Shown here: piece after piece, positions 34,468 to 44,440 of the stretch
How the letters are laid out: every line of letters begins with the position of its first letter
Numbering within the stretch: position 1 is the first letter of the stretch
From: Megaustenia siamemsis
Lineage: Eukaryota > Mollusca > Gastropoda > Stylommatophora > Ariophantidae
DNA: 64,000 nucleotides
Direction: 5' to 3'
Assembly: GCA_032433765.1 (NCBI GenBank)
Contig: JAVIAB010000092.1
Coordinates: 32,772,534-32,836,533, forward strand
Program-made: the position numbers and the translations under genes
The notes under the pieces: generated by a model
Databases searched by the model: none
What the model was told of the DNA's origin: nothing
Seen by the model: only the letters and a program-made list of their open reading frames with translations

Positions 34468-34510
34468 TCAACTATGACTGACGGAGGCTACTATATATAT
34501 ATATATATAT

Positions 34511-34884
34511 GGGGTCACACCAGGCCGCCTTTATTTCTCAGAAAAATCTCTGGTATCCATTTTTAGAGGCTGGGTGAAGCCCGGAGCCTAGACGTAAGCA
34601 TAGTCAGGAAATGTCCTTACAGGATGTAGGATTAACCCTTAGAGCGGGCCTTGAGATTGATGAAAGGAGGTTTCTAAGAAAACGAACAGCAAAAAATAAA
34701 ACAAAGTTAATTGTGAAAGAAATGGTAGAAAACCCTATGAGAAATATTTCTAGTTTCAGCAGTTCGCTTGTCACATACGCCTCTTCCTCTTCCCTTAAAT
34801 GTGTCACTTTTGATTAAGTATTTATGCTCATTCACTTTCTTGCTTACTTTTCTCCACCTCTCAAGAGGAAAGTGCTCATCCTAT
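34511..34884. other. Unassigned sequence
   Basis: Follows the right TA tract. No gene recognised. Confidence 0.4.
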
Positions 34885-35195
34885 ATTTCATCACCATCAT
34901 CATCATGTGCCATACAGGATGGCAGAGGCGATCATGTCCTTCCATAATCTTCTATCTACAGTACATTATCGTATCAGTTCTATTGTTGACTGTTTTCCAT
35001 GCCATGACATCAAGCTATCCAGTATTTGCTCTTTTTGTCGTCCGCGATCTTTCTTTCCTTTTATTTTGCCAGTTGTAACCAAGTATTCCAACTTTCCTCT
35101 TCTCATAGTGTGCCCAAAAATGTTGATTGTTTCTTTCTGATGTTTTTTAGGAGTTCCCTTTTTGTGTTGGCCTCTTTGTGAATTTCTTCATTTAT
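34885..35195 (-). mobile_element. LINE family 1b, 3' fragment
   Basis: The minus strand reads a GHTMRRGKLEYLVTTGKIKG-like block, DRGRQREKI-like codons, and ends in ATG-rich triplets at ~34,890. Short and broken. It stops ~175 bp before a host exon. Confidence 0.8.
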
Positions 35196-35369
35196 TAAAT
35201 TGTGTTTAGATCAGCTCTACCCGGCTAACGATTCCTATATTTGACTGATCCATTTTCTCCAAGGTCTGCAGCCCCCACCCCTTCCTTCTCTTCGCTTTAT
35301 TTCAGCAGTATCAATGTTTCATCCAGCCCCAAAAATTGATTTCACTTGCTCCTGTTTTGCTGATCTCAG

Positions 35370-35494
35370 GTTCAAATCGACGTATATGCCCATCGTGGGC
35401 TACTACATTGATGTTATCAATGGGCTGCATAGTTCAGAAGAGAATGGAACATTCTGGCACCTGGTCAGTGACGACGGTGGAGCTCTACGTTGTG
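35370..35494 (+). CDS. Host gene 2, penultimate exon (extracellular-type domain)
   Basis: 125 bp between a strong acceptor (CTCCTGTTTTGCTGATCTCAG, one base over a 20-base window) and a consensus donor (TGTG|GTAAGT). The frame reads FKSTYMPIVGYYIDVINGL, then ENGTFWHLVSDDGG and RCG. The GYYIDVINGL..NGTFW pattern recalls DUF4430/transcobalamin C-terminal-like domains, where a G-Y-x-x-x-I-N-G strand precedes an aromatic YW/FW strand. That family call is tentative. It starts in phase 2 and ends in phase 1, matching the exon at 52,004. Upstream exons were not found in the window. Confidence 0.75.
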
Positions 35495-35559
35495 GTAAGT
35501 TATAAATAGTCACTGCTGAGTGACTACTGACGTCATTCTTAAATACACCGTATGTTATA

Positions 35560-36112
35560 ACATGAAGCCGCTATCTTTAAAACGCCTTTGTTAAAGAAAC
35601 GTAGACCTGAATCAAAATACCATAAATTAGAGAAATCGCCAGTCAACCACTAATATAGGGTGTTTCTAAAGTCCCTGTGCAGTGATTTGAAAATAGTTTT
35701 GAAAATAGGTCACCGATTTATGAAGTTTACGTCATGATATTTTGTTTCACTGCACAGGGACTTTAGAAACACCCTGTCATCAGTAATCAAGAAAAGACGA
35801 TGGACATATGTTGGACATGTGATGAGAAGAAATAATAACCGAATCGCAAAGCAAGCCCTCATCTGAGAAACAACAGGAGGAGAAGAGGCTGACCCAGAGA
35901 GACACTGAGAAGAACATTGATCAGAGAGGCAAAAGCAGTAGGAATCGGCTCCCTCAATGAGATCTAGTTGTTTGCACAGAACAGAGACAAATGGCGAGAT
36001 TTGATAAAAGATCTTAGTAAGGATTGAGACTGCTAGAAATAAAATTTGGACAAAGAGAAAGTATCTGGGTCTAGGCCCTATGGGTCGACAACGGTCGAAA
36101 AGTCAATAGGTA
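35560..36112 (+). mobile_element. LINE family 2 internal-deletion derivative, split by a MITE
   Basis: The first ~65 bp (AAGCCGCTATC, GAAACGTAGACCTGA, AAATTAG) match the 5' end of the full-length element at ~47,287-47,352. At AAATTAG it jumps to the 3' region equivalent to 50,002 (AGAAATCGCCA) and continues through KRRWTYVGHVMRRNNNRIA-like codons to the 3' UTR. AAATTAG is present at both breakpoints in the intact copy, so ~2.65 kb was lost at microhomology. The result is a short copy with both LINE ends. Confidence 0.9.
35657..35775. mobile_element. 119-bp MITE with ~28-bp terminal inverted repeats
   Basis: The left end AGGGTGTTTCTAAAGTCCCT continuing GTGCAGTGA is mirrored by the right end TCACTGCACAGGGAC continuing TTTAGAAACACCCT. 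It is inserted within the IKKRRW-preceding codons of the family 2 derivative. No clear TSD because the host sequence is diverged. Probably mobilised by an unrelated transposase. Confidence 0.93.
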
Positions 36113-36291
36113 GACAGATATATGTCATAACAGAGGTCACTATCGTTGTTCTTCGATTTTGTTGCATTCCTTAACGGTGATGTAGATGCATCGACGTGCC
36201 CTGCCAAGTCAACATCGTAATGAGATAACTGGTATACGCGTTCCCTGTGGAAGATTTTCTCACATAATTTCAAAAGACTGTTTACAGTAAC

Positions 36292-36540
36292 CTGGTGACA
36301 GACACGTGACTAATCGGTCTACCAACACTCCATTTTACAGACACGTGACTAATCGGTCTACCAACACTCCATTTTACAGACACGTGACTAATCGGTCTAC
36401 CAACACTCCATTTTACAGACACGTGACTAATCGGTCTACCAACACTCCATTTTACAGACACGTGACTAATCGGTCTACCAACACTCCATTTTACAGACAC
36501 GTGACTAATCGGTCTACCAACACTCCATTTTACAGACACA
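36292..36540. repeat. 39-bp minisatellite with CACGTG in each unit, ~6 units
   Basis: Six near-perfect units starting CACGTGACTAATCGGTCTAC. 39 is divisible by 3, so both strands stay open (TNRSTNTPFYRHV one way, HVSVKWSVGRPIS the other). Such symmetric openness is a by-product of the unit. Confidence 0.96.
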
Positions 36541-36747
36541 TGCTTGGGTGAAATGAGCCAAGTCAACATCAACAGTGAAATTTGACAAACATGCATGGAC
36601 AGAAATGTCGAGCACTGGTAAAGAGTGGCATGACAAAAGAGAAGTGACGAAACGACAAGCATGGCAAGAAAAGACGCAAAAACGAAGACACAGCAAAATC
36701 ACCAATGTCTGTCTATTCACACCCGCACCCCCCCCCCTTTCTTATCA

Positions 36748-37240
36748 TCATCATCATTCTCAATATCGTCATCAAGTGCCATACCGGTTGGCGTAGGCGA
36801 TCATGTACTTCCCCAATCTTCTATCCACCGTGCATCATATCAATTTTGTTGTTGACTGTTTTCCGTGCTATGAAACCAAACTCTCTAGTATTTATTTTCT
36901 CTCTTCTTCGTCCGCGATCTCTCTTGCCCTGTATTTTGCCAGTTATAACCAAGTATTTCAACTGTCTTCTTCTCATGATGTGCCCGAAAAATGTTGATTG
37001 TTTCTTTCTGATGTTTCTTGGGAGCTCCCTTTTTGTGTTGGCCTCTGTGAGTATTTCTCGTTGGCATTTTTAGCTGTCCAGGGAACTTTCAAAATTCTTC
37101 TGAGAAATTCCATCTCAGTGGCCTCTAATCGTCTTTCCATTTGTTTGTTTACTGTCCATGATTCGCTTCCATAGGTCAAAATTGGCTCTATATAGCAGCG
37201 ATGAACTGCCTTTCTTACTCCTATTGACATAAGTCCCGCT
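36748..37240 (-). mobile_element. LINE family 1b, 3' fragment
   Basis: The minus strand reads VRKAVHRCYIEPILTYGSES, RRLEATEMEFLRRILKVPWT and damaged RQREK codons, ending at an ATG-rich tail near 36,748. Frame breaks in the middle. Confidence 0.87.
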
Positions 37241-37671
37241 ATATATGTTCTATATATTGACAAGACTGTCAGAAAGGCATGAGTGTCAAAACACTGTCAC
37301 ACATCGATCTATCTCCCAAAATAGAAAGTCTGTTCTTATTATGATCGTTAACAATATCAAGACATCGTCCAATACTAATTTCTTCTGTATTACTTCATCT
37401 GAAGATTAATGAGACGTCATAACACTCTCTTCAAATTTATCGAAAGCATGAAGAGCTATCATACCCATCTCTTGAAATCAGACAAACTACTGTGCGTGTA
37501 ATAAGAAGTCACCAAACACTTCTAATTTATCGAACACTTTATAGAGAAGTCATCAAACCTTACAATTTATCAAACAACTCTACATTCTATCTTCTAACCT
37601 CCTAAACCAACTCAATTTACTTGTTTATCCTTCAATATATATTCACTCTCCATTTCACGGAAGTTGTATCT
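37241..37671. other. Unassigned AT-rich sequence
   Basis: Nothing recognised. Confidence 0.4.
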
Positions 37672-38165
37672 GTTTCATCATCATGTGCTATACCGATTGG
37701 CGCAGCCGACCATGTCCTTCCATAATTTTCTATCCACAGTGCATCGTATCAATTCTGTTGTTAACTATTTTCCATGCCATGACACCAATCTATCTGATAT
37801 CTTTTCTCTTTGCCGTCCGCGATATCTCTTTCCCTGTATTTTGGCAGTTGTAAACAAGTATTCCAACTTTCCTCTTCCCATGATGAAAAATGTTGATCGT
37901 TTCTTTCTGATGATTTTTAGGCACTTCATTTTTGTGTTAGTTTCTGTGAGAATGCTCTCGCTGGCCGCTTTAGCTGTCCAGGGAACTTTCAACATTATTT
38001 GAGAAATCCCATCTCTGTGGCCTCTAATCGTAATTATATTTGTTTGTCTACTGTCCATGATTGATTCCATAGGTCAGAAGTGGCTCTATATAACACTGAT
38101 GAACTCTCTCTTTTTCACTTCGATGACACAGACTTTTTGCACAAGATGTTTTTCATTTTCTGAAA
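37672..38165 (-). mobile_element. LINE family 1b, 3' fragment
   Basis: The minus strand reads VPWTAKAASESIL, LFTTAKIQGKRYRGRQREKI and a WKDMV-like end, with several small deletions (for example in the FFGHIM block near 37,885). Confidence 0.85.
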
Positions 38166-38410
38166 TGTTGTTGTTGTTGCGTTCGCCAGCTTTCAGCTCT
38201 GACGAAGTCCCTAGAGACTAGGAACTGAGTTTTGCGTGTTAATCCATTTTTCCCTGGCAGCCGATATGCACAGGGGATAACTCCGACTTCGGAGGTACTC
38301 ATGTTTTTTTTTTCCGTCGATGAGTAACTGACGTTTCAAGCAGGGTCTCGCTACTGAGATCGTGGGTGGTTGCCGCAGAGAGAAAACATAAATAAAAATC
38401 CCAACCGATG
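38166..38410 (-). mobile_element. SINE-B, 3' two-thirds
   Basis: On the minus strand it has GGCAACCACCCACGATCTCA, GAGTACCTCCGAAGTCGGAG, CTAGTCTCTAGGGACTTCG and a (CAA)n tail. The head with the B box is truncated. Joined directly to a family 1b LINE fragment. Confidence 0.85.
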
Positions 38411-38689
38411 TGATTTGAGAATAAAGTAAGGATAAGACAATTTCTGACACTTTAAGAAGGAAGTAAATTTAAATTGAAAACAAAGTAAAAAAAACAGAAG
38501 CATTCAACATCTGAATTTGTATGCTTAAGTGGCTGAAACGTGCTTTCTTTCTTTACAACTTAAACAACCTCATTTAAATTCAGTGTAAGCTCTCATGTCA
38601 TATAATATATATCCCTTGTCGTGAATGGGTATTAATTCAATCTACATAACATAAAGACTGCCTCATGAACTAGAGCAATGATTCTCAAA

Positions 38690-38815
38690 GATTTCATTCT
38701 TCTTCTTTTCTTCCTCATCTGCCTTTCAGCGTCGAGGGGAGATATAATTTGCGGTCATTTGCTCTTCTGTTCGCCTCTGCTGCTGTTATGTTTCCTAGTG
38801 CTTCTAATATTCCAT
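38690..38815 (+). repeat. 125-bp dispersed repeat, copy 1
   Basis: Shared with 58,037-58,160: GAGATATAATTTG, TCATTTGCTCTTCTG and GCCTCTGCTGCTGTTATGTT. The minus strand of this copy reads ITAAEANRRANDRKLYLPS, which looks like the C-terminal end of a LINE ORF. Probably a LINE 3' scrap. Confidence 0.65.
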
Positions 38816-38915
38816 AACAACAATTTTCTGAAATACTTTTTTGGTCTGAGCTATTCTGCTTTCTACTTCTGTGGTGCATCTTCCATCTGATATTATTGTG
38901 CCCAAGTATTTGGAG
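38816..38915 (-). mobile_element. LINE family 1b scrap
   Basis: ~100 bp matching the DGRCTTEVESRIAQ..FQK codons on the minus strand; nothing else of the element. Confidence 0.65.
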
Positions 38916-38965
38916 ACAGTAGTTGGGGGGGGGGGGAAGAAAGGGGTGAGGGGGATGTGTGTGTG

Positions 38966-39066
38966 TGTAACCTACACTCCTATAAAGTAAGGTGACAGTT
39001 TTACAAAAAAATAACACAATAAAATACTGACACTTCGGCCTATATGCGGCCTTCTTCAAAAACGAG
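38966..39066 (-). mobile_element. Penelope-type terminal-like unit, copy 3
   Basis: The reverse complement reads TTGAAGAAGGCCGCATATAG, GCCGAAGTGTCAGTATTTTA, then TTTTTTTGTAAAACTGTCAC and GGAGTGTAGGTTACAC. Best preserved of the three: stem-like AGGCC/GGCC flanks a loop, followed by GAAG-TGTC. A canonical hammerhead would have CTGATGA before the stem and GAAAC after it, so this core is mutated. Confidence 0.5.
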
Positions 39067-39194
39067 AACAACATTAACAAACAATGATAAACAGATCAAT
39101 TCTACTACATCTAGGATGATTGAGGAGAAGTAAACAGAGTGACAAGAGGTGAAATGATGAAAGGAAAGAAAGAAATGTGCTACATATCAGAGGA

Positions 39195-40085
39195 TGAAAT
39201 TGGCGTTTTGCATTTAAGATTTTTTTCCATTTATTTTTATGTTAGGCAAGGTTGTGCGCTCTCTTCAGATTTATTTAATATGTATAGTGAGATTATTTTC
39301 AAAATCCATAAGGGACATTGCCTGGAATAAAAATTGGAGGTCATAATATAAATAACTTCTGGTAAGCTGATGATACAATTTTAATAGCTAAGAGTGAAAA
39401 TGAGTTACAAGAAATGTTAGACAACATAGTGAGGGAAAGTAAAAATAATGGACTTGCTCTCAATAGCAAAAAGGCAGAAGTAATGGTAGCAACAATAAAG
39501 ACAAGTAGAACAATATGAAAACAGGAAAATGAATTTAAATATCTGGGAACAATGTGAAACTCAGATGGTAGATGTACAACAGAGATGAGATGCAGAATAG
39601 CTCAGGTAAAAGCAACTTTTCAAAAAATGAGGAAGATATTGTGCAATCCATTTTTGACAATAGAAACACGAAATTGAGTTCTTAAATGTTATATAGAGCC
39701 AATCTTAACAATTGGATGTGAATCATGGACAATAGGACAACTGGAGGCTGTGGAAATGTGGTTTTACAGAAGAATGTTGAGAATACCATGGAGAGTAATG
39801 AAAACGTTCTGAAAGAGGCTAAAGCAAGAAGTGAGCTAATATCCACTATTAGGAAGAAATAATCATAATTGTTATGCCTGTAATGAGAAGAGAACAGCTG
39901 GAATATATTGTAACAACTGGGAAAATTGAGGGACTAAGAGTTAGAGGGAAGGAAAGAGAAAAGATACCAGACAGCGTAAGAGAATGGCTTGGCAGTAGGT
40001 CAACAACAGAAATTATAAATAACTGTCGAGATCGAAAGTTGTGGAGAGACATGATCACCTGCGCCAGCAGGCATGGTACTTGATG
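39195..40085 (+). mobile_element. LINE family 1a, decayed 3' part including RT
   Basis: Reads RQGCALSSDLFNMYSE, a damaged YADD block (TGGTAAGCTGATGAT near 39,360), NGLALNSKKAEV, EFKYLGTM, a TIGCESW block, RMLRIPW, LEYIVTTGKIEGLRVRGK and CRDRKLWRDMITCA. Many stops and small deletions. Confidence 0.87.
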
Positions 40086-40249
40086 ATGATAATTTTTATG
40101 TTGCATAGTGGTGATGATTGTTTCTTAAATATGACCCTTATTACTTGCTTTCTTTCTATTCAGACTGAGACTATTCATGTTGCTCTCTTTCACTATTATG
40201 TCTATCACTTCTGTACCTATTTAGCTCCTCATAAATCTTATATACAGGC

Positions 40250-42015
40250 GTGTCCAAGTACATCCCAGAAAATGGAGAAACGATTTTGTTTAACTTCACA
40301 ACCTACAAGGCTGCTGGTTACATCTCTTGACACAGACCCCTTCCAGCCAGAAAAATTCCAGTGGATACATCAAAACTGACAAGATATTGTTCTTTGGTAA
40401 GGAATCACATACAATTCTTGCTAGATTCTGGGCAAGCCACTTATTTATTGTTTCTGTATGTAGCCTAGGATTGGTCTCAATGCCTACTGTATGTAGCCTA
40501 GGATTGGTCTCAATGCCTACTGTATGTAGCCTAGGATTGGTCTCAATGCCTACTGTATGTAGCCTAGAATTGGTCTCAATGCCTACTGTATGTAGCCTAG
40601 AATTGGTCTCAATGCCTACTGTATGTAGCCTAGAATTGGTCTCAATGCCTACTGTATGTAGCCTAGAATTGGTCTCAATGCCTACTGTATGTAGCCTGGG
40701 ATTGGTCTCAATGCCTACTGTATGTAGCCTAGGATTGATCTCAATGCCTACTGTATGTAGCCTAGGATTGGTCTCAATACCTTACTAGATTCTGGGCAAA
40801 CCAGTTATTTATTGTTTCTGTATGTAGCCTAGGATTGGTCTCAATGCCTACTGTATGTAGCCTAGGATTGATCTCAATACCTTACTAGATTCTGGGCAAA
40901 CCAGTTATTTATTGTTTCTGTATGTAGCCTGGGATTGGTCTCAATGCCTACTGTATGTAGCCTAGGATTGGTCTCAATACCTTACTAGATTCTGGGCAAA
41001 CCAGTTATTTATTGTTTCTGTATGTAGCCTGGGATTGGTCTCAATGCCTACTGTATGTAGCCTGGGATTGGTCTCAATGCCTACTGTATGTAGCCTAGGA
41101 TTGGTCTCAATGCCTACTGTATGTAGCCTAGGATTGGTCTCAATGTCTACTGTATGTAGCCTAGGATTGGTCTCAATGCCTACTGTATGTAGCCTAGGAT
41201 TGGTCTCAATGCCTACTGTATGTAGCCTAGAATTGGTCTCAATGCCTACTGTATGTAGCCTAGGATTGGTCTCAATGCCTACTGTATGTAGCCTAGGATT
41301 GGTCTCAATGCCTACTGTATGTAGCCTAGGATTGGTCTCAATGCCTACTGTATGTAGCCTAGGATTGGTCTCAATGCCTACTGTATGTAGCCTAGGATTG
41401 GTCTCAATGCCTACTGTATGTAGCCTAGGATTGGTCTCAATGCCTACTGTATGTAGCCTAGAATTGGTCTCAATGCCTACTGTATGTAGCCTGGGATTGG
41501 TCTCAATGCCTACTGTATGTAGCCTAGGATTGATCTCAATGCCTACTGTATGTAGCCTAGGATTGGTCTCAATACCTTACTAGATTCTGGGCAAACCAGT
41601 TATTTATTGTTTCTGTATGTAGCCTAGGATTGGTCTCAATGCCTACTCTTTCTCTTATAATGTCATTTCTGATTCTGCATTCTCTGGTTCCTCCAAGCAC
41701 TTTTCTCAGACATCGCATCTCTGTGATGACAAGCTTTCTTTTGTGCTTAGATGTAAGTGGCCATGTTTGGCATTGGTAGAACAATATTGGAGTGAATATG
41801 CTCTGTTTAAGATGCTTATTGCTTGTAATAGGTATTGCTTTGTATTGAAGTATAGAAGATAGCTGTCCCAATATTTGGTTTGTCTTATTGCGTTATATAT
41901 CTATTTCTTTGTTCATTTTTTACCATCTTCAGAGAATATTGTTACCAGGTATTTAAAGTTTGTTACTTGTTTTATAACTTGATGTTCAATAGCTATGTTT
42001 AGTGTCTTCTTTTGC
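40250..42015 (-). mobile_element. LINE family 7 fragment hosting an in-frame array
   Basis: The minus strand from ~42,000 reads VTNFKYLVTIFSEDGK, GQLSSILQYKAIPI, ITEMRCLRKVLGGT, RNDIIRERVGIETNPRLHTE and so on. The segment VGIETNPRLHT is then repeated as a 33-bp array to ~40,447. After it the frame continues WLAQNLARIVCDSLPKNN and on to ~40,250. Stops in the 41,880-42,000 part show that it is not functional. Confidence 0.82.
40447..41648 (-). repeat. 33-bp array derived from LINE family 7 coding sequence
   Basis: About 33 units; the minus strand of each reads VGIETNPRLHT (11 codons). Five spacers (near 40,421, 40,781, 40,884, 40,981 and 41,577) read ETINNWFAQNLVRY, the codons that follow in the LINE, so expansion also copied larger blocks. 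Both strands are open because the unit is 33 bp without stops. Unit variants (AGGATTGG versus AGAATTGG or GGGATTGG) cluster in runs, as in unequal exchange. Confidence 0.95.
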
Positions 42016-42330
42016 CTTCTTATTATTATCATCATCATCAAGTACCGGGCCTACTGGCGTAAGTGATCATGTCTCTCCACAACTTTCGATCTCGACAGTT
42101 CTTTATCATTTCTGTTACTGACTTTCTGCCAAGCCATTCTCTTAAGCTGTCTGGTATTTTCTCTCTTTGCTTCCCTCTATCTCTTCGTCCCTCAATTTTT
42201 CCAGTTGTTACAATATATTCCAGTTGTTCTCTTCTCATTACATGGCCAAAAAATGATGATTGTTTCTTCCTAATATTGGAAATTAGCTCTCTTTTTGTTC
42301 TTCCTAATATTGGAAATTAGCTATCTTATT
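42016..42330 (-). mobile_element. LINE family 1a, 3' fragment
   Basis: The minus strand reads MRREQLEYIVTTGKIEGRRD, KIPDSLREWLGRKS and CRDRKLWRDMITYASRPGT, ending in an ATC-rich tail at ~42,025. An ELISNIRK-like sequence is repeated at 42,280 and 42,305 (small tandem duplication). Confidence 0.9.
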
Positions 42331-42369
42331 ATTATAATTTCTGTTTTTTTTTCAGTATTTATTTTCATG

Positions 42370-43974
42370 CGATCTGATTAAATCCTGCAAAAGTGCATTA
42401 TTACATCCCCTGCTTGAAGTGCTACATCTATGCTGGAAAGAGAAAACCATTCCTCAAGATATGAGAGACTCCGTGATTGTAACTCTCTACAAAAATAAAG
42501 GAGATAGAAGCGACTGCAACAACTACAGAGGCATCTCCTTACTCAGCATAGTCGGCAAGACCTTCGCCAGAGTCATCTTAGGAAGGCTACAAAAACTCGC
42601 AGAACGCTTATATCCTGAATCGCAATGCGGCTTCAGATCAGGAAGATCAACTGCAGACATGATTTTCTCCTTACGTCTACTTCAAGAAAAATCTAGAGAG
42701 CAGAAAAAGCCTCTCTTCATCGCCTTTATCGACCTTACAAAGGCATTTGACCTTGTCAGCAGGGAAGGTCTTTTCAAAATACTCTCCAAAATAGGCTGTC
42801 CACATACTCTACTGTCGCTAGTCAAATCGTTTCATGAGGACATGAAGGGCACCATCCAATATGACGGCAGCACATCACAACCCTTCGGCATACGCAGCGG
42901 TGTCAAGCAAGGATGCGTTCTTGCTCCAACTCTATTTGGAATCTTCTTCGCTGTTCTGTTAAAACATGCATTCTCACGTTCAAATGAAGGTGTCTTTCTG
43001 CATACTAGATCCGATGGCCGACTGTTCAACATCTCAAGACTAAAGGCAAGGTCTAAGGTCAGACATATTTATATTAGAGATCTGTTATTTGCTGACGACG
43101 CTGCACTTGTCACGCAAAGCCAGGAAGAACTCCAGAGCATGGTACATCGCTTTGCACATGCCTGCCGAGACTTCGGTCTAACAATAAGTTTGCAGAAAAC
43201 TAACATACTCGGTCAGGACACCGAAGCAACACCTGAAATCTCTATCGACAACTATAAACTTGACATCGTGCGGCAGTATAACTACCTGGGGTCCATCATC
43301 AGCGACAGACTATCTTTAGATACAGAAATTGACACTCGTATTGGTAAAGCCGCTACCACCTTTGCCCGTCTTTCTAAGCGTGTCTGGCAAAACAGCAAAC
43401 TGACAATTAAAACAAAATCTGCAGTGTACAATGCCTGCATAATTAGTATCCTCCTGTATGGCAGCGAATCTTGGACAACCTATGTAAAGCAGGAGAGGAG
43501 GCTAAATGCATTCCATATGCGATGTCTACGCCGTATTCTTGGTATCACCTGGAAGGATAAAGTGACAAACGTGGAGGTCCTGACTCGCACAGGCCTACCG
43601 AATATCTACACGCTGCTCAAACAACGTAGGTTACGCTGGCTTGGCCATGTACACCGTATGAAAGATGGCCGCGTACCAAAAGATATACTCTACGGGCAAC
43701 TGGCATATGGTAAAAGAACTAGGGGGCGCCCAAATCTTCGATTTGTAGGTGTGTGTAAACGTGACATGAAGAATCTGAACATAAACCCTGCAGCATGGGA
43801 AGACATAGCTGCAGACCGAAATCTCTGGAAACACACTCTAAAGGTTAACCTCAAAGAAGAAGCAGACAGATTCATAGAGAAAGAGAATACGCGGCGAAAG
43901 AAAAGAAAGGAAAAAATAACATTTCTAGGGGCGCTGAAAAATCCATAGTCAACTATGACTGACGGAGGCTACTA
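42370..43974 (+). mobile_element. LINE family 3, 5'-truncated copy with open RT
   Basis: Begins at codons matching DLIKSCKSALLH of the long copy and runs to the same GACTGACGGAGGCTACTA terminus. From the ATG at 42,419 a 509-codon frame is uninterrupted to 43,948, with GFRSGRST, FIDLTKAFD, GVKQGCVLAPTLFG, FADD (43,088-43,099) and the C-terminal RWLGHVHRM. Only scattered differences from the 31-34 kb copy. No endonuclease, so not autonomous. Confidence 0.96.
42419..43948 (+). CDS. Reverse transcriptase frame of the truncated LINE family 3 copy
   Basis: 509 codons with all RT core motifs from GFRSGRST onward and no stop. Lacks the endonuclease and the N-terminal part of RT (the GKAPGQDG block is upstream of the truncation). 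The ATG is internal to the ancestral frame, so translation from it is not implied. Differs from the other copy at about 20 residues in the regions read side by side. Confidence 0.85.
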   Translation: MLHLCWKEKTIPQDMRDSVIVTLYKNKGDRSDCNNYRGISLLSIVGKTFARVILGRLQKLAERLYPESQCGFRSGRSTADMIFSLRLLQEKSREQKKPLFIAFIDLTKAFDLVSREGLFKILSKIGCPHTLLSLVKSFHEDMKGTIQYDGSTSQPFGIRSGVKQGCVLAPTLFGIFFAVLLKHAFSRSNEGVFLHTRSDGRLFNISRLKARSKVRHIYIRDLLFADDAALVTQSQEELQSMVHRFAHACRDFGLTISLQKTNILGQDTEATPEISIDNYKLDIVRQYNYLGSIISDRLSLDTEIDTRIGKAATTFARLSKRVWQNSKLTIKTKSAVYNACIISILLYGSESWTTYVKQERRLNAFHMRCLRRILGITWKDKVTNVEVLTRTGLPNIYTLLKQRRLRWLGHVHRMKDGRVPKDILYGQLAYGKRTRGRPNLRFVGVCKRDMKNLNINPAAWEDIAADRNLWKHTLKVNLKEEADRFIEKENTRRKKRKEKITFLGALKNP

Positions 43975-44079
43975 AATTTTCATGATATTTACATTCTTTA
44001 TTCAAGTATATGTTGTTGAAATTCTGTTATTCTCAATATACTGCTCTCGTTATTACATGTTCAATTAACTCCTTCTATA
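43975..44079. other. Unassigned AT-rich sequence
   Basis: Nothing recognised. Confidence 0.3.
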
Positions 44080-44440
44080 CATTAAATGATTGTTTCTTTT
44101 TATATTTGTGACAAGATCTCTGTAAGCATTTACTTCTTTTAAGACACTTAATAAGCTTTTATTTTTAATGTCCATGGGAAACCACAACACAACGCAGACA
44201 CGTCCACTACGTCCTTGTGAGGGTGGATGATGAAGAGGAATATTCTAAGTCTACTACGATACTCTAAATTACTTTATTCATCGGGCGAATGCAACCATGT
44301 CCATGGGATTCTCAAAATCCTTCAGTAAAAACCCATCTCAAATACTTCAAGATATGTTATATATTAATTAATTTATTTCTATAACACACATCCATACTTC
44401 GACATTGGTCAGATATAGTATTTGAAACTATTTTAAATGA
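44080..44440 (-). mobile_element. Decayed LINE fragment split by a ~110-bp insert
   Basis: Minus-strand blocks resemble WVFTEGF-ESHGHG then VPWTLKI..LKEVNAYRDLVTNIK, as in the MWFYRRILRIPWT region of families 1 and 5. They are interrupted between ~44,183 and ~44,296. ATGTCCATGGGA occurs on both sides (~44,169 and ~44,299), a probable target duplication around a small insert of unknown type. Confidence 0.6.

Larger units (their letters stand above)
30850..34490 (+). mobile_element. LINE family 3, near full length (endonuclease plus RT)
   Basis: The 5' UTR runs from ~30,850 to an ATG at 31,103, followed by what was a single frame to 34,467. The endonuclease has LGCWNVRTM, LQETRL, VYAPT, GDFNARIG and DSDHSLV. 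RT has GFRSGRST, FIDLTKAFDLV, GVKQGCVLAPTLFG and the catalytic FADD at 33,607-33,618. The C-terminus has YGSESWTTY, RWLGHVHRMKDGR and KRTRGRPKLRF. Two lesions lie close together: a TAA at 31,912-31,914 after GVGKLN, and a frameshift in the T-run at ~31,971-31,978. The 3' UTR is only ~23 bp. No LTRs or RNase H. Non-LTR, RTE-like; the exact clade is uncertain. Confidence 0.93.

Noticed and set aside
36282..36662. Repeat protein frames on both strands of the 39-bp array
   Set aside because: Symmetric openness from a stop-free 39-bp unit; no coding context.
40450..41583. Open frame reading MPTVCSLGLVS repeats on the plus strand as a repetitive protein
   Set aside because: It is the antisense of the LINE-derived VGIETNPRLHT unit; both strands are open because of the 33-bp unit.
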